48,827 nt of DNA, from contig NZ_ATXL01000014.1 of assembly GCF_000421665.1 (NCBI RefSeq), forward strand, positions 1 to 48,827. Direction: 5' to 3'. Positions 15,765 through 24,395 of this stretch are shown here, one piece after another. The stretch is from Bavariicoccus seileri WCC 4188. GTDB lineage: Bacteria > Bacillota > Bacilli > Lactobacillales > Aerococcaceae. The position numbers and the translations under genes were made by a program. Within the stretch, counting starts at the first letter, position 1. Each line of letters opens with the position of its first letter. Under the pieces are notes generated by a model. The model saw nothing but the letters and a program-made list of their open reading frames with translations, was not told the DNA's origin and searched no databases.

Positions 15765-17219
15765 TTAGATTTCGCTTGGAGAGTAGCGTGCTGTGACAAC
15801 TTTACGATGGGTGTAAAACTCAATACTGTCTTTCCCGTTAGCATGTAGGTCACCAAAGAATGAGTTCTTCCATCCTGAGAATGAGAACCACGCCATTGGA
15901 GCTGGGACACCTAGGTTGATTCCAAGCATTCCTGCGTCGACATTTTCTCTAAAGTATCTAATAGCCGAAGCGTTGTTAGTGTAAAGACAAGCTCCGTTAG
16001 CAAACTCTGATTCGTTCGCAAGGGCAACAGCTTCATGGATATCTTTTACCCGAGTGATCGAAGCTACTGGTGCGAAGATTTCCTCTTTCCAAATCTTCAT
16101 ATCTTTTGTAACGTGATCAAAAATCGTTGGGCCGACAAAGAATCCTTTTTCTGGCAAGTTTTCTCTACCATCCAATAGTAGCTCGGCTCCCTCTGCTACA
16201 CCGGCTTCTATGTAGTTAAAGGTTCTGTCCCTCGCGTCTTTACGAATGACTGGTCCTAAGAATACCCCTTCATCCAGACCATTTCCGATAGTAATTTCTT
16301 GAGCGGCTTTCTTGAATTTTGTTAAGAACTCATCAGCAATACTTTCTTCCAATACAATGACTGCGGCTGCCATGCAACGCTCGCCAGCAGAACCGTAGGC
16401 TCCTCCAATGATATCTTTAACAGCACGATCAATATTAGCATCTTTTAAAATCACAACATGATTTTTTGCGCCAGTCAGTGCTTGGACACGCTTGAGATGA
16501 CTGGTGCCTGTGCGATAGACATATTCACCCACATTTTTAGACCCAACAAAGCTAATCCCTTTGACTAAGGGGTGACTTAAAACAGTGTTGACTACGTCAT
16601 GAGCCCCATAAACGACATTTAATACGCCATTTGGGAAGCCTGCTTCATCGACTAGGGAAACGATTTTTTCAATTAATAAGGGTGTTTTTTCAGACGGTTT
16701 CAAGACCACAGTATTCCCGGCAGCGATTGCCATAGGAAAAATCCAAAATGGGACCATCATTGGAAAATTGAATGGTGTGATAGCGCCAATGACGCCAATT
16801 GGATAGCGGTAATTAGTGATTTCAATATCGGTTGCTGCTGAAGATAGAGAGTCTCCCATGATCAAGTTGGTGATGCTCGCCGCATTTTCAACGTTTTCAA
16901 TACCACGTTGCACTTCTCCTAAAGCTTCGGAATAGGATTTACCATTTTCAATCGTGATCAAACGAGCAAGTTCTTCTTTATTGTCAATCAAGAGGTTTTG
17001 TAATTTGAAAAGGTAGCGGCCTCGTACTGGAATACTAACCTTCTCCCAGCTTTTAAATGCTTTTTGGGCTTCTTCAATTGCATGAGCCGTTTCCTCTTTA
17101 GTTGAAAGTGGTACTTCGGCTAGGATTTCTTCCGTTGCTGGATTATATACAGCTTCTGTTTGGCTTGAGCTGCTGCTGACCCAGGCACCATTGATATAGT
17201 TCTTTAAAATACGTGTCAT
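15765..17219 (-). CDS. CoA-acylating methylmalonate-semialdehyde dehydrogenase family protein
   Basis: Aldehyde dehydrogenase of 484 residues of the MmsA/IolA branch, which oxidises (methyl)malonate semialdehyde to propionyl- or acetyl-CoA with NAD and CoA. The nucleophile is Cys282 in GSAGERCMA. The usual general-base glutamate region reads [12 protein letters not shown], with Asn in the position typical of CoA-dependent members. [20 protein letters not shown] and the C-terminal [19 protein letters not shown] also match this branch. It follows the iron alcohol dehydrogenase gene by 61 bases. No iol genes are present, so inositol breakdown is not suggested. The product is probably an acyl-CoA from a hydroxyacid-derived semialdehyde. 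The exact substrate is open. Confidence 0.82.
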   Translation of the reverse strand: MTRILKNYINGAWVSSSSSQTEAVYNPATEEILAEVPLSTKEETAHAIEEAQKAFKSWEKVSIPVRGRYLFKLQNLLIDNKEELARLITIENGKSYSEALGEVQRGIENVENAASITNLIMGDSLSSAATDIEITNYRYPIGVIGAITPFNFPMMVPFWIFPMAIAAGNTVVLKPSEKTPLLIEKIVSLVDEAGFPNGVLNVVYGAHDVVNTVLSHPLVKGISFVGSKNVGEYVYRTGTSHLKRVQALTGAKNHVVILKDANIDRAVKDIIGGAYGSAGERCMAAAVIVLEESIADEFLTKFKKAAQEITIGNGLDEGVFLGPVIRKDARDRTFNYIEAGVAEGAELLLDGRENLPEKGFFVGPTIFDHVTKDMKIWKEEIFAPVASITRVKDIHEAVALANESEFANGACLYTNNASAIRYFRENVDAGMLGINLGVPAPMAWFSFSGWKNSFFGDLHANGKDSIEFYTHRKVVTARYSPSEI

Positions 17220-17280
17220 TTTTTTATTCCTCCATTATGGTTAGTGTGCTGTCTTAGGGTTTGTACTGTCATGAAATGAC

Positions 17281-18471
17281 TTAAACTGAAAATTCTACTT
17301 CTTTTCTGGTGTCGTATTGATAATCAAAGCAAGTGCGATAGAGTTCCATAATTTCTTCATGTGTTGGGACTCTCGGGTTATTGGCTGGACTGCCACTGAT
17401 CAGGGCATCGGATGCCATTTTATCAAGAGAACGTTCAAATGTTTCGGGATCGATTCCCCATTGACGAAGATTTGGGATTTCCAAAGCTTGGCATAATTGT
17501 TTTACTTCTGCGATGAAAAGGTCTGCTAGTTGTTCATCGGATTGGTTGAGTTCAGGATGTAAGAAGCGAGCAATTTCAGCGAGCGATTGGATGGCATCGT
17601 CTCTGGTGAAATCGAGAATAGCAGGTAACAACATGGCATTTGAGATACCATGAGGGACATGGAATAAGGCTCCTATTGGACGTGACATGCCATGGATTAG
17701 CGTCACTGACGCGTTGGAAAAGGCTAAGCCTGCTTCTAAAGCTGCAAGAGACATATTATTCCGGGCTTCAAAGTTTTGACCATCATGATAAGCTGTCTCA
17801 ATATAGGTGACGATTTTTTTGATGGCTGAAAGAGAGAAAGTTTTAGTGATGGGTTGTGTTTTCTTAGAAAAATAAGATTCCATGGCGTGACATAGGGCAT
17901 CTAATCCTGTCGCTGCAGTCACTTTTTGAGGGCTTGAGAAAGTGAGCGATGGGTCTACTAGTGCCACTTGTGGTAGAAAAGCGCTCTGTTTGATCATCAT
18001 TTTAGTATCATGAGTGGTGTCGTTGATAACTGTTACATTTGTGGCTTCAGACCCTGTACCGGCAGTTGTTGGGATTGCAATCAATGGAACAGGTTTATTT
18101 TCAGCGATGCGATCTTTCATGAATTCGCCGATATAACCAGGATTTGTAGCTAGAACTGCTACCGCCTTGGCTGTGTCAATACAGCTACCACCGCCAAGTG
18201 TGACAATGACCTCGCCATTGTTTTCATGGAATAAAGCCAAAGCTTCAGCGACAAAAACATCCGTTGGTTCAGTATTTGCGCCAAGATAACTAAAGGTTGT
18301 TAGACCTTCTGCTTCTAAGAGTTCAGTAACGCGCTCAAGGTAACCAAGAGAAGCCATCATTTCATCGCTCACAATAAAGACTCGTTTCCCGAATGACTTA
18401 GTGATTCCACCTAATGCTTCCAATGACTCTTTGCCATAGACAATTTTTTGTGGTGTTTCAAATGTAAACAT
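17281..18471 (-). CDS. Iron-containing alcohol dehydrogenase
   Basis: Group III metal-dependent alcohol dehydrogenase of 396 residues, likely NAD-linked. The nucleotide loop GGGSCID is at residues 93-99, PTTAGTGSEAT at about 134-144, and the metal ligands Asp191, His195, His260 and His274 are all present. ATG 18471 follows AGGAGG by 7 bases; an upstream in-frame start at 18513 has no ribosome site and lies at the expected transcript start. It is the first gene of the operon, directly downstream of the sigma-54 promoter at 18522-18537. In this context it probably oxidises a hydroxycarboxylate to a semialdehyde for the next enzyme, for example a 3- or 4-hydroxyacid. The substrate is not determinable from sequence. 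Confidence 0.87.
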   Translation of the reverse strand: MFTFETPQKIVYGKESLEALGGITKSFGKRVFIVSDEMMASLGYLERVTELLEAEGLTTFSYLGANTEPTDVFVAEALALFHENNGEVIVTLGGGSCIDTAKAVAVLATNPGYIGEFMKDRIAENKPVPLIAIPTTAGTGSEATNVTVINDTTHDTKMMIKQSAFLPQVALVDPSLTFSSPQKVTAATGLDALCHAMESYFSKKTQPITKTFSLSAIKKIVTYIETAYHDGQNFEARNNMSLAALEAGLAFSNASVTLIHGMSRPIGALFHVPHGISNAMLLPAILDFTRDDAIQSLAEIARFLHPELNQSDEQLADLFIAEVKQLCQALEIPNLRQWGIDPETFERSLDKMASDALISGSPANNPRVPTHEEIMELYRTCFDYQYDTRKEVEFSV

Positions 18472-18521
18472 GTTAACGCCTCCTAATTTTTTAGTGATAT
18501 ATTTTGTCGACACTTACTATT

Positions 18522-18537
18522 AGCAAAATCCATGCCA
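18522..18537 (-). promoter_or_regulatory. Sigma-54 (-24/-12) promoter of the alcohol dehydrogenase operon
   Basis: On the minus strand the sequence reads TGGCATGGATTTTGCT. It fits the sigma-54 consensus TGGCAYRNNNNTTGCW at every specified position, with the GG and GC dinucleotides at the correct spacing. It lies about 51 bases before the ATG of the first gene, and the neighbouring divergent gene encodes a sigma-54 activator with a GAFTGA motif. Confidence 0.88.
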
Positions 18538-18539
18538 AT

Positions 18540-18554
18540 TTGAAAACGCTTTAT
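18540..18554. promoter_or_regulatory. cre site (CcpA) beside the sigma-54 promoter
   Basis: TTGAAAACGCTTTAT matches the cre consensus WTGAAARCGYTTWNN at all positions. It lies 3 bases upstream of the -24 element of the operon and also upstream of the activator gene, so CcpA bound here could repress one or both when preferred sugars are present. Confidence 0.78.
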
Positions 18555-18584
18555 TTATTGGTTTTATTACTTTTATATGTCTGA

Positions 18585-18620
18585 TATAATGGACAAGAAG
18601 CGCTTACAATGTTTGCAAAC
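18585..18620 (+). promoter_or_regulatory. Probable promoter and palindromes upstream of the sigma-54 activator gene
   Basis: TATAAT at 18585-18590 is a likely -10 box for the activator; the -35 is poor. Just downstream are two perfect palindromes, AAGCGCTT (18598-18605) and GTTTGCAAAC (18611-18620). The first resembles the core of a second cre site. Either could also be an activator or autoregulator site. Further on, CGTTAACG occurs before the ribosome site. Confidence 0.45.
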
Positions 18621-18731
18621 GTAGACACTTTTGAAAATTGAAAGTCATTTAACATTTTTTGAGTGTCACTTGATACTTCTTGAGAGACAATCGTTAACGG
18701 CTAAACATAATGTCTTTGATGAGGAGGATAT

Positions 18732-20510
18732 ATGGAAAAGGGGAAAACGAGACCACAATTTATCACCACAGCCAATACTGTCACTAAATGGATGACGACG
18801 CAGCCAACAACAATTAGTTTGGACATGACCTTGGGAGATGTGATTCACCTTTTTTCTGAGAACAATTTTTATGGTATTCCTGTAATCAATTCGGCAGGTT
18901 ATATCGAAGGTATGGTCACTAAAACCACGATAATGCTTGCCATGTATAAGAATAAATCGGTCACAGAACCGATTAAAAATATCATGGAAACATCGTTTGA
19001 TGCTGTGTATCCCATGGACCCTTTAGAAAAGGCGGTCAATATGCGAGAGGGATGCTTGCCAGTGATTGCTCAAGATGGCAAATTAGTCGGTATCATTACC
19101 AGGACAGATTTATTAAAAGCAAAATCGATTGGGGTGGAGACAACACCAGACCCCCTGTTTTCTGTATCAGTGATGCAACAAGTATTAGACAGTGCCTATG
19201 AGGCCGTGGTTATGGTGGATACGGATGGTAGGATAACTGAAATCAATGAGGCCTACTGTAAAATCATCAATCAAAGACGGGAGGATGTCATTAACCGTCC
19301 AGTAGAAGAGGTCATTGATAATACAAGACTCCATCACACTTGCCGAACAGGTGAGGGGGAAGATAATCAGATTCAACGGATCAATGGTCAAGAAATGATC
19401 GTCCATCGGGTGCCTCTCAAAAGAAACCAACAATTGGTTGGGGCGATGGGACTTGTGATTTATCGCAATGTGGATGAAATGTTTGCGCTGACCAATAGAA
19501 TCACACATAGTTATTTTACAGACCTTGAAGGAGAGCAAACAAAAGAAACCTACTACCTCAGCAAGATCATCGGGAATTCCCCAGTGATGGTAGAGCTGAA
19601 GAACATGATCAAAAAAGTCTCGCCACTACCTTCAAACGTGTTGATCACTGGCGAGAGTGGCTCTGGTAAAGAACTGTGTGCTAGAACGATCCACCAACTG
19701 AGTCAGTTCGTCGACGGCAAATTTATAGCCATCAATTGCTCTGCAATCCCAGAAAATCTACTGGAATCTGAACTGTTGGGTTATGCGGAAGGCGCCTTTA
19801 CAGGAGCTTTGAAAAATGGTAAAAAAGGTAAATTCGAATTAGCAGAAGGTGGGACAATCTTTTTAGATGAGATTGGTGATATGCCGTTAGCCATGCAAGC
19901 TAAACTCTTAAGAGTGCTCCAAGAGAAAACCATCGAGCCAGTGGGAGCAACTTATTCCAAACGTATCAATAGTCGTGTTATAGCAGCTACCAATCAAAAG
20001 CTAGAGGAGCAAGTTGAAAAAGGAGAGTTTAGAGAAGACCTCTATTATCGGTTGAATGTCTTACCAATCACACTTCCTAGTCTGAAAGAAAGTCCGTCGG
20101 ATATTCCCACATTATTAGATCACTATCTCACATTTTTTGCGAGAAAATTTCAAAAACCAGTCCCGCAATTAGAAGATGATACGAAAGATCTATTATGGCA
20201 TTACCCTTTCCCAGGGAATATCAGAGAATTGGCGAATCTGTGTGAAGCTCTTGTGGGCTTGAATGAGGATGGCCGGATCAAACTTGCAGATATCCCTGAA
20301 AGAATCCGAAAGAAAAGAAGTTACCGAACGACCTGTGAAGACGAGGGTAGTTTAAAATCGTCACTCGAGCAAGTAGCAGCCGACGCAGAACGAGTCATGA
20401 TTCAGAATATGCTAAAAGAATGCAATGGCAATAAGAGTCTATGTGCTCAAAAACTAGGTATCCAACGCTCAACCCTCTATAATAAATTGAAAAACTATCG
20501 CATTGTCTAA
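18732..20510 (+). CDS. Sigma-54-dependent activator with CBS, PAS, AAA+ and Fis-type domains
   Basis: Enhancer-binding protein of 592 residues. Domain order: two CBS repeats (about 15-131, with GIPVINSAGYIEGMVTK and LPVIAQDGKLVGIITRTD), a PAS domain (about 145-255), an AAA+ sigma-54 interaction domain (about 280-515) and a C-terminal Fis-type helix-turn-helix (about 553-590, CNGNKSLCAQKLGIQRSTLY). Walker A GESGSGKE begins at residue 307. The sigma-54 contact loop GAFTGA begins at 354, and Walker B is GGTIFLDEIGD. It should activate the divergent operon at 18522-18537. CBS domains usually sense adenosyl nucleotides, and PAS a small ligand or redox state; the signals here are unknown. The ribosome site is GAGGAGG, just before ATG 18732. 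A terminator follows. Confidence 0.93.
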   Translation: MEKGKTRPQFITTANTVTKWMTTQPTTISLDMTLGDVIHLFSENNFYGIPVINSAGYIEGMVTKTTIMLAMYKNKSVTEPIKNIMETSFDAVYPMDPLEKAVNMREGCLPVIAQDGKLVGIITRTDLLKAKSIGVETTPDPLFSVSVMQQVLDSAYEAVVMVDTDGRITEINEAYCKIINQRREDVINRPVEEVIDNTRLHHTCRTGEGEDNQIQRINGQEMIVHRVPLKRNQQLVGAMGLVIYRNVDEMFALTNRITHSYFTDLEGEQTKETYYLSKIIGNSPVMVELKNMIKKVSPLPSNVLITGESGSGKELCARTIHQLSQFVDGKFIAINCSAIPENLLESELLGYAEGAFTGALKNGKKGKFELAEGGTIFLDEIGDMPLAMQAKLLRVLQEKTIEPVGATYSKRINSRVIAATNQKLEEQVEKGEFREDLYYRLNVLPITLPSLKESPSDIPTLLDHYLTFFARKFQKPVPQLEDDTKDLLWHYPFPGNIRELANLCEALVGLNEDGRIKLADIPERIRKKRSYRTTCEDEGSLKSSLEQVAADAERVMIQNMLKECNGNKSLCAQKLGIQRSTLYNKLKNYRIV

Positions 20511-20545
20511 CAAGAAGTTTGATAGGCAAGATTTGAGACCAAGAA

Positions 20546-20571
20546 GCGTGGCAAGTGCCACGTTTTTTTTT
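20546..20571 (+). terminator. Terminator after the sigma-54 activator gene
   Basis: GCGTGGCA-AG-TGCCACGT forms a compact stem with a two-base centre, followed by nine T. Confidence 0.88.
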
Positions 20572-20732
20572 GAGCTGATTTATGTATAATTTGACTATAG
20601 CAGAGTATGCTAGAGAAATAATGACACCATCGGATGATGTCATCACCATAAGTTGGGAGGGTAGCAGCTGTTTTGTGATAACAGACCAACAGTCAATTGA
20701 AAGATCAAAGAAGAAAAGCGAGGGGATAGAAA

Positions 20733-21434
20733 GTGGAACTCATCAAATTATTAGGGATTCTTATTGTTATTATCGGATTTGCATTAAAAAAAGATAGTAT
20801 TTTGATCATTATTTTAGCAGCGATTGTTACGGCTTTAGTTGGTGGACTTGGTGTTACAGGGTTTTTAAATACCCTTGGAACAAGTTTTGTGGCTAACCGC
20901 GCAATGGCGGTGTTTATCATCATCATGCTCGTTACCGGAACGTTGGAACGGAATGGGTTAAAGGAAGTTGCTGGTAATTTGATCAGCAAAATCAAGGGAG
21001 CCTCATCGGGAGTTGTTATTGGTGTTTACGGGTTGATGCGTAGTGTTTTTGCGGCATTTAATATCAGCTTTGGTGGTGTTGCTGGTTTTGTTCGGCCAAT
21101 TATCATGCCCATGGCAGTGGGAACGCTAGAAGCAAAGCATCAGACGGTTAACGAAGACTATGTAGAAGACCTCAAGGGTATGTCTTCTGGTATGGAAAAC
21201 ATCGTATGGTTCTTCTGCCAAGTGTTGTTTGTTGGTGGGCCGGGTGCTTTGTTGGTCCAAGCTACTTTAAGTGGTCTAGGGTATGAGGTAAATCTGATAG
21301 ACTTAGCTGCTGTTGAGATTCCCGTAGCCATTTTTGCAGTATTATTTACGGTTGGATACTACTTTATAAAAGATCGTCGCTTAGAGAAGAAATACTATGG
21401 AAATGATGTAAAGAATGAAGGGGGGCATAACTAA
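20733..21434 (+). CDS. DUF969 family membrane protein
   Basis: Membrane protein of 233 residues with six or so hydrophobic helices. It is typical of DUF969, with the LVTGTLERNGLKE and FGGVAGFVRPIIMPMA segments. It is followed with a one-base overlap (TAATG) by a DUF979 gene and then by pyroglutamyl peptidase, a triad I know as conserved in Firmicutes. The two membrane proteins probably form one transporter. GTG 20733 follows a GAGGGG ribosome site by about 7 bases. Upstream, TATAAT at 20585-20590 and the inverted repeat TGATG-T-CATCA (20634-20644) lie in the leader. Substrate unknown; pyroglutamyl compounds are a context-based guess. Confidence 0.85.
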   Translation: MELIKLLGILIVIIGFALKKDSILIIILAAIVTALVGGLGVTGFLNTLGTSFVANRAMAVFIIIMLVTGTLERNGLKEVAGNLISKIKGASSGVVIGVYGLMRSVFAAFNISFGGVAGFVRPIIMPMAVGTLEAKHQTVNEDYVEDLKGMSSGMENIVWFFCQVLFVGGPGALLVQATLSGLGYEVNLIDLAAVEIPVAIFAVLFTVGYYFIKDRRLEKKYYGNDVKNEGGHN

Positions 21435-22378
21435 TGGCTTTTTTCATGAGTCCAGATGTTTTATTGTCTGAAAAGTTGCTGGAAGTCTTATACATTGTTA
21501 TGGGGCTAGTCGTGATGTATACAGGTATCAAAAATGCTACAGACAAGGAAAATCCTCACCCAATTGGGACTGCCATCTTTTGGTGCTCATTAGGTGTAAT
21601 CTTGATATTCGGTCGTTGGATACCGGCTGAAGTCAGTGGTGTGATTGTGCTTATTATGACACTTCCTCCTATTTTTAAACGCGTCAGCAAAGGTAAACAA
21701 TCAGAACCATCTGCTGAATATTCAGAGAAAATGGCAGAGAAGATCGGACCGAAGATTTTCATCCCAGCATTGTCTATCGGTATTTTTGCCATCATATTTG
21801 CTCTATTTACGACACTTGGAGCTTTAGTAGGGGTCGGAGTTGGTGTTTTTGTGGCGATGATTATATTACGACTCTATTCTAAAGATAATAAACCTCGGGT
21901 ATTCTTAGATGATACAGAGCGCATGTTATCGACAGTTGGACCCTTAAGTATGCTACCGATGCTGTTGGCTAGCCTAGGTGCCATATTTACAGCCGCTGGA
22001 GTTGGCGATGTTATTTCTCAGTTAGTGGCGCAAATCATCCCTAAAGGAAATGTAAACATTGGGATCATTGTATTTGCGTTAGGTATGGTCTTGTTTACAA
22101 TGATTATGGGAAATGCATTCGCTGCAATCACTGTAATGACTGTAGGAATTGGAGGGCCATTCGTCCTAGCTTATGGAGCAGATCCAGTGCTGATCGGTAT
22201 GGTCGCTTTGACTTGTGGGTACTGTGGAACACTGTGTACACCAATGGCTGCCAATTTCAATATCGTACCAGTTGCCATGCTTGAAATGAAAGATCGCTTT
22301 GGTGTGATCAAAAACCAATTGATCCCGGCAGTAGTGATTTTAGTCTTCCAAATTGCTTATATGATCCTCTTTAAGTAA
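21434..22378 (+). CDS. DUF979 family membrane protein
   Basis: Membrane protein of 314 residues with eight to nine hydrophobic helices. Conserved-looking parts include MGNAFAAITVMTVGIGGPFV, and CGYCGTLCTPMAANFNIVPVAML in the last third, with three closely spaced cysteines. A charged cytoplasmic loop (KRVSKGKQSEPSAEYSEKMAEK) divides the protein. It is translationally coupled to the DUF969 gene, which fits a two-subunit permease. Polar residues within helices of the last third suggest a solute path. No experimental function is known to me. Confidence 0.85.
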   Translation: MAFFMSPDVLLSEKLLEVLYIVMGLVVMYTGIKNATDKENPHPIGTAIFWCSLGVILIFGRWIPAEVSGVIVLIMTLPPIFKRVSKGKQSEPSAEYSEKMAEKIGPKIFIPALSIGIFAIIFALFTTLGALVGVGVGVFVAMIILRLYSKDNKPRVFLDDTERMLSTVGPLSMLPMLLASLGAIFTAAGVGDVISQLVAQIIPKGNVNIGIIVFALGMVLFTMIMGNAFAAITVMTVGIGGPFVLAYGADPVLIGMVALTCGYCGTLCTPMAANFNIVPVAMLEMKDRFGVIKNQLIPAVVILVFQIAYMILFK

Positions 22379-22488
22379 CCGTTAGAAGTGTTTGATTTGA
22401 GTAAATAAGTAACTAACTATAGTTTAGAAGATAGAATTAGAAGGTAGAGTAATATAAAACGATTAATACAGAAGTAACAAAAGGTAAA

Positions 22489-22521
22489 AATAAAAAAAGA
22501 ATAAAAAAAGAATAAAAAATA
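22489..22521 (+). repeat. Three 11-bp A-rich tandem units upstream of pcp
   Basis: AATAAAAAAAG at 22489-22499 is repeated exactly at 22500-22510 and imperfectly at 22511-22521. The array ends about 20 bases before the pcp start, just ahead of its ribosome site, where slippage could alter spacing or RNA structure. Confidence 0.7.
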
Positions 22522-22541
22522 TCAAGAAATGAGGTATTCTG

Positions 22542-23186
22542 ATGAAAGTATTAATAACTGGTTTTGATCCGTTTGACGGGGCAAGCATCAATCCGGCATT
22601 TGAGGCCGTGAAAAGATTACCAGATGAGATAGCAGGAGCAACAGTAGTCAAAATCGAGATTCCAACTGTTTTTGGGAAAGATGGAGAGGTCTTACGAGCA
22701 GCAATTGCAGAACATCATCCAGATATTGTGTTTTGTATTGGTCAAGCTGGTGGGCGTGCGAAGATTTCAGTTGAAAAAGTAGCTATTAATTTGATTGAGG
22801 CACGTATTCCTGACAATGACGGCAAGCAACCACTGAATGCAGCGATTGAAGAGGATGGTGAGACAGCTTATTTTGCCACTTTGCCGGTCAAAGCAATCGT
22901 TAACCAAATCACTGCTGCTGGAATACCAGCAACGGTTTCTTATACAGCTGGAACATTCGTTTGTAATGATATTATGTACCGGCTACTTTATCTCGCTAAA
23001 ACAGAGTTTCCATCTCTTATTGGTGGGTTTATTCATGTTCCTTATCTGCCAGAACAAGTTGTATCGCTGCCAGATGGGACAGCTAGTATGCCGGTTGAAT
23101 TGATGACTGAAGCTTTGCGGATCGCTATTGAAACGACAGTCACAGTTGATGAAGATGATCAAAATGCTATGGGAACGATCATGTAG
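22542..23186 (+). CDS. pcp: Pyroglutamyl peptidase I (pyrrolidone-carboxylate peptidase)
   Basis: Cytoplasmic cysteine peptidase (C15 family, 214 residues) that removes N-terminal pyroglutamate from peptides. The catalytic triad is visible: Glu78 (ISVEKVAIN), Cys141 (AGTFVCND) and His165 (GGFIHVPY). The N-terminal signature ITGFDPFDGASINPA is intact. It lies 163 bases after the DUF979 gene, in the same direction. The association suggests that the membrane pair imports pyroglutamyl peptides, or handles the released 5-oxoproline. An A-rich tandem repeat precedes the ribosome site. Confidence 0.95.
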   Translation: MKVLITGFDPFDGASINPAFEAVKRLPDEIAGATVVKIEIPTVFGKDGEVLRAAIAEHHPDIVFCIGQAGGRAKISVEKVAINLIEARIPDNDGKQPLNAAIEEDGETAYFATLPVKAIVNQITAAGIPATVSYTAGTFVCNDIMYRLLYLAKTEFPSLIGGFIHVPYLPEQVVSLPDGTASMPVELMTEALRIAIETTVTVDEDDQNAMGTIM

Positions 23187-23288
23187 TTTATCAGTCATGA
23201 CGGAAGAATAACGCTTATTAATGTTTCAGGTTATAGCAATAAATAGTGTATAATGTGGTTAAGTTGAACGAGAGGAGGGAGGAAAACA

Positions 23289-24158
23289 ATGTACCAGATA
23301 CTAACCGATTCTTGTTGTGATCTCCCACATGAATTTTTAGAAGAAAATCATGTCGATTACATCTCAATGGAAGTGACTTGGGATGGTAAGACTTATCTAG
23401 ATGACCTGGGGAAGACATTTGATCACAAGAAGTTTTATGACCTTTTAAAAACAGGAACGATGCCGAGTACGACACAAGTTAATATTGGTCGTTATGTCGA
23501 ATTCTTTACCGAATATGCCAAGAAGAATATTCCCTTTATCTACATTGGTTTTACCTCAGGCATGAGTGGCTCATACCAAAGTGCTCTTCAAGCCGCACGA
23601 ATAGTTAAAGAGGATTATCCAGATGCTCAGGCTGAAATTTTCGATTCACGTGGCGCTTGTACTGGATTAGGCTTAATGGTCTATGATGCTATTGAAAAGC
23701 AAAAAGAAGGTTATTCTTTACAAGAACTACAGAGTTGGTTGTTTGCCAATCGCTTTAACTATAATAGTTGGGTTACCGTCACCGATTTGAATCACCTCTA
23801 TAAAGGAGGAAGGATTAGTCGAACTTCCGCAGCACTAGGGGGGCTGCTTAGCATCAAGCCAATCATTTCAGTCAACCGAGCAGGTGAACTCAAAGTGATT
23901 GGTAAAGTGAGAACGCGACATAAAGCACTCCAACGTATTGCAGATTTAACAGTCCAAAGTATGGAAAAGCCAGAAGATAGTGTGGTCTTCATTGCAACAA
24001 GTGGTGATTTTGAAAGCGCAGAAGTTGCTAAAGATATGATACTAGAGCAAGTGACACCAGCTCACATCCAAATCGTACCAATGGGAACCACAATCTCAAG
24101 TCATACAGGATGGGGTTGCATCGCCATCTTCGTCAGAGGAAAAGATGTTAGGGAGTAA
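23289..24158 (+). CDS. DegV family fatty-acid-binding protein
   Basis: 289 residues of the DegV/FakB fold, which binds a fatty acid and presents it to the kinase FakA. The N-terminus has ILTDSCCDLP (family TDSxxDL). MPSTTQVNI and FTSGMSGSYQSAL are the two lipid phosphate/carboxylate-contact loops of the family. The motif LYKGGRISRTSAALGGLLSIKPI and the terminal SSHTGWGCIAIF are also standard. It probably has its own promoter (TATAAT at 23249-23254) and a GAGGAGGG ribosome site before ATG 23289. It is the last gene before a strong bidirectional terminator. Which fatty acid it binds cannot be told. Confidence 0.92.
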   Translation: MYQILTDSCCDLPHEFLEENHVDYISMEVTWDGKTYLDDLGKTFDHKKFYDLLKTGTMPSTTQVNIGRYVEFFTEYAKKNIPFIYIGFTSGMSGSYQSALQAARIVKEDYPDAQAEIFDSRGACTGLGLMVYDAIEKQKEGYSLQELQSWLFANRFNYNSWVTVTDLNHLYKGGRISRTSAALGGLLSIKPIISVNRAGELKVIGKVRTRHKALQRIADLTVQSMEKPEDSVVFIATSGDFESAEVAKDMILEQVTPAHIQIVPMGTTISSHTGWGCIAIFVRGKDVRE

Positions 24159-24233
24159 GTGCTAGAATGCCTTTTCAAGTTAGATGACTGCTATGATTTT
24201 TTAATCTATATATAAATCAAGTTCTTATGGAAG

Positions 24234-24285
24234 AAAAGAGCGAGCTGTAGGGTTAGGTGATACTAACCTTACAGCTCGCTCTTTT
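24234..24285. terminator. Strong bidirectional terminator between degV-type gene and mdxG
   Basis: AAAAGAGCGAGCTGTA pairs with TACAGCTCGCTCTTTT, with a further GGTTAG/CTAACC inner stem. A and T runs on the two sides serve both converging transcription units. Confidence 0.93.
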
Positions 24286-24395
24286 AAACATTTTTAAATC
24301 CTTGTATTTCGATATTCCTATAATCTTTTGTTGTTTTATTTTATCTATTTACTACCTTAAATAGGATATACAGTCACATACTCAATCTATCATCT

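Noticed and set aside
20582-20797. A 71-codon plus-strand frame between the sigma-54 activator and the DUF969 gene
   Set aside because: It has no ribosome site, starts inside the probable promoter, overlaps the DUF969 start in another frame and shows no domain-like pattern.
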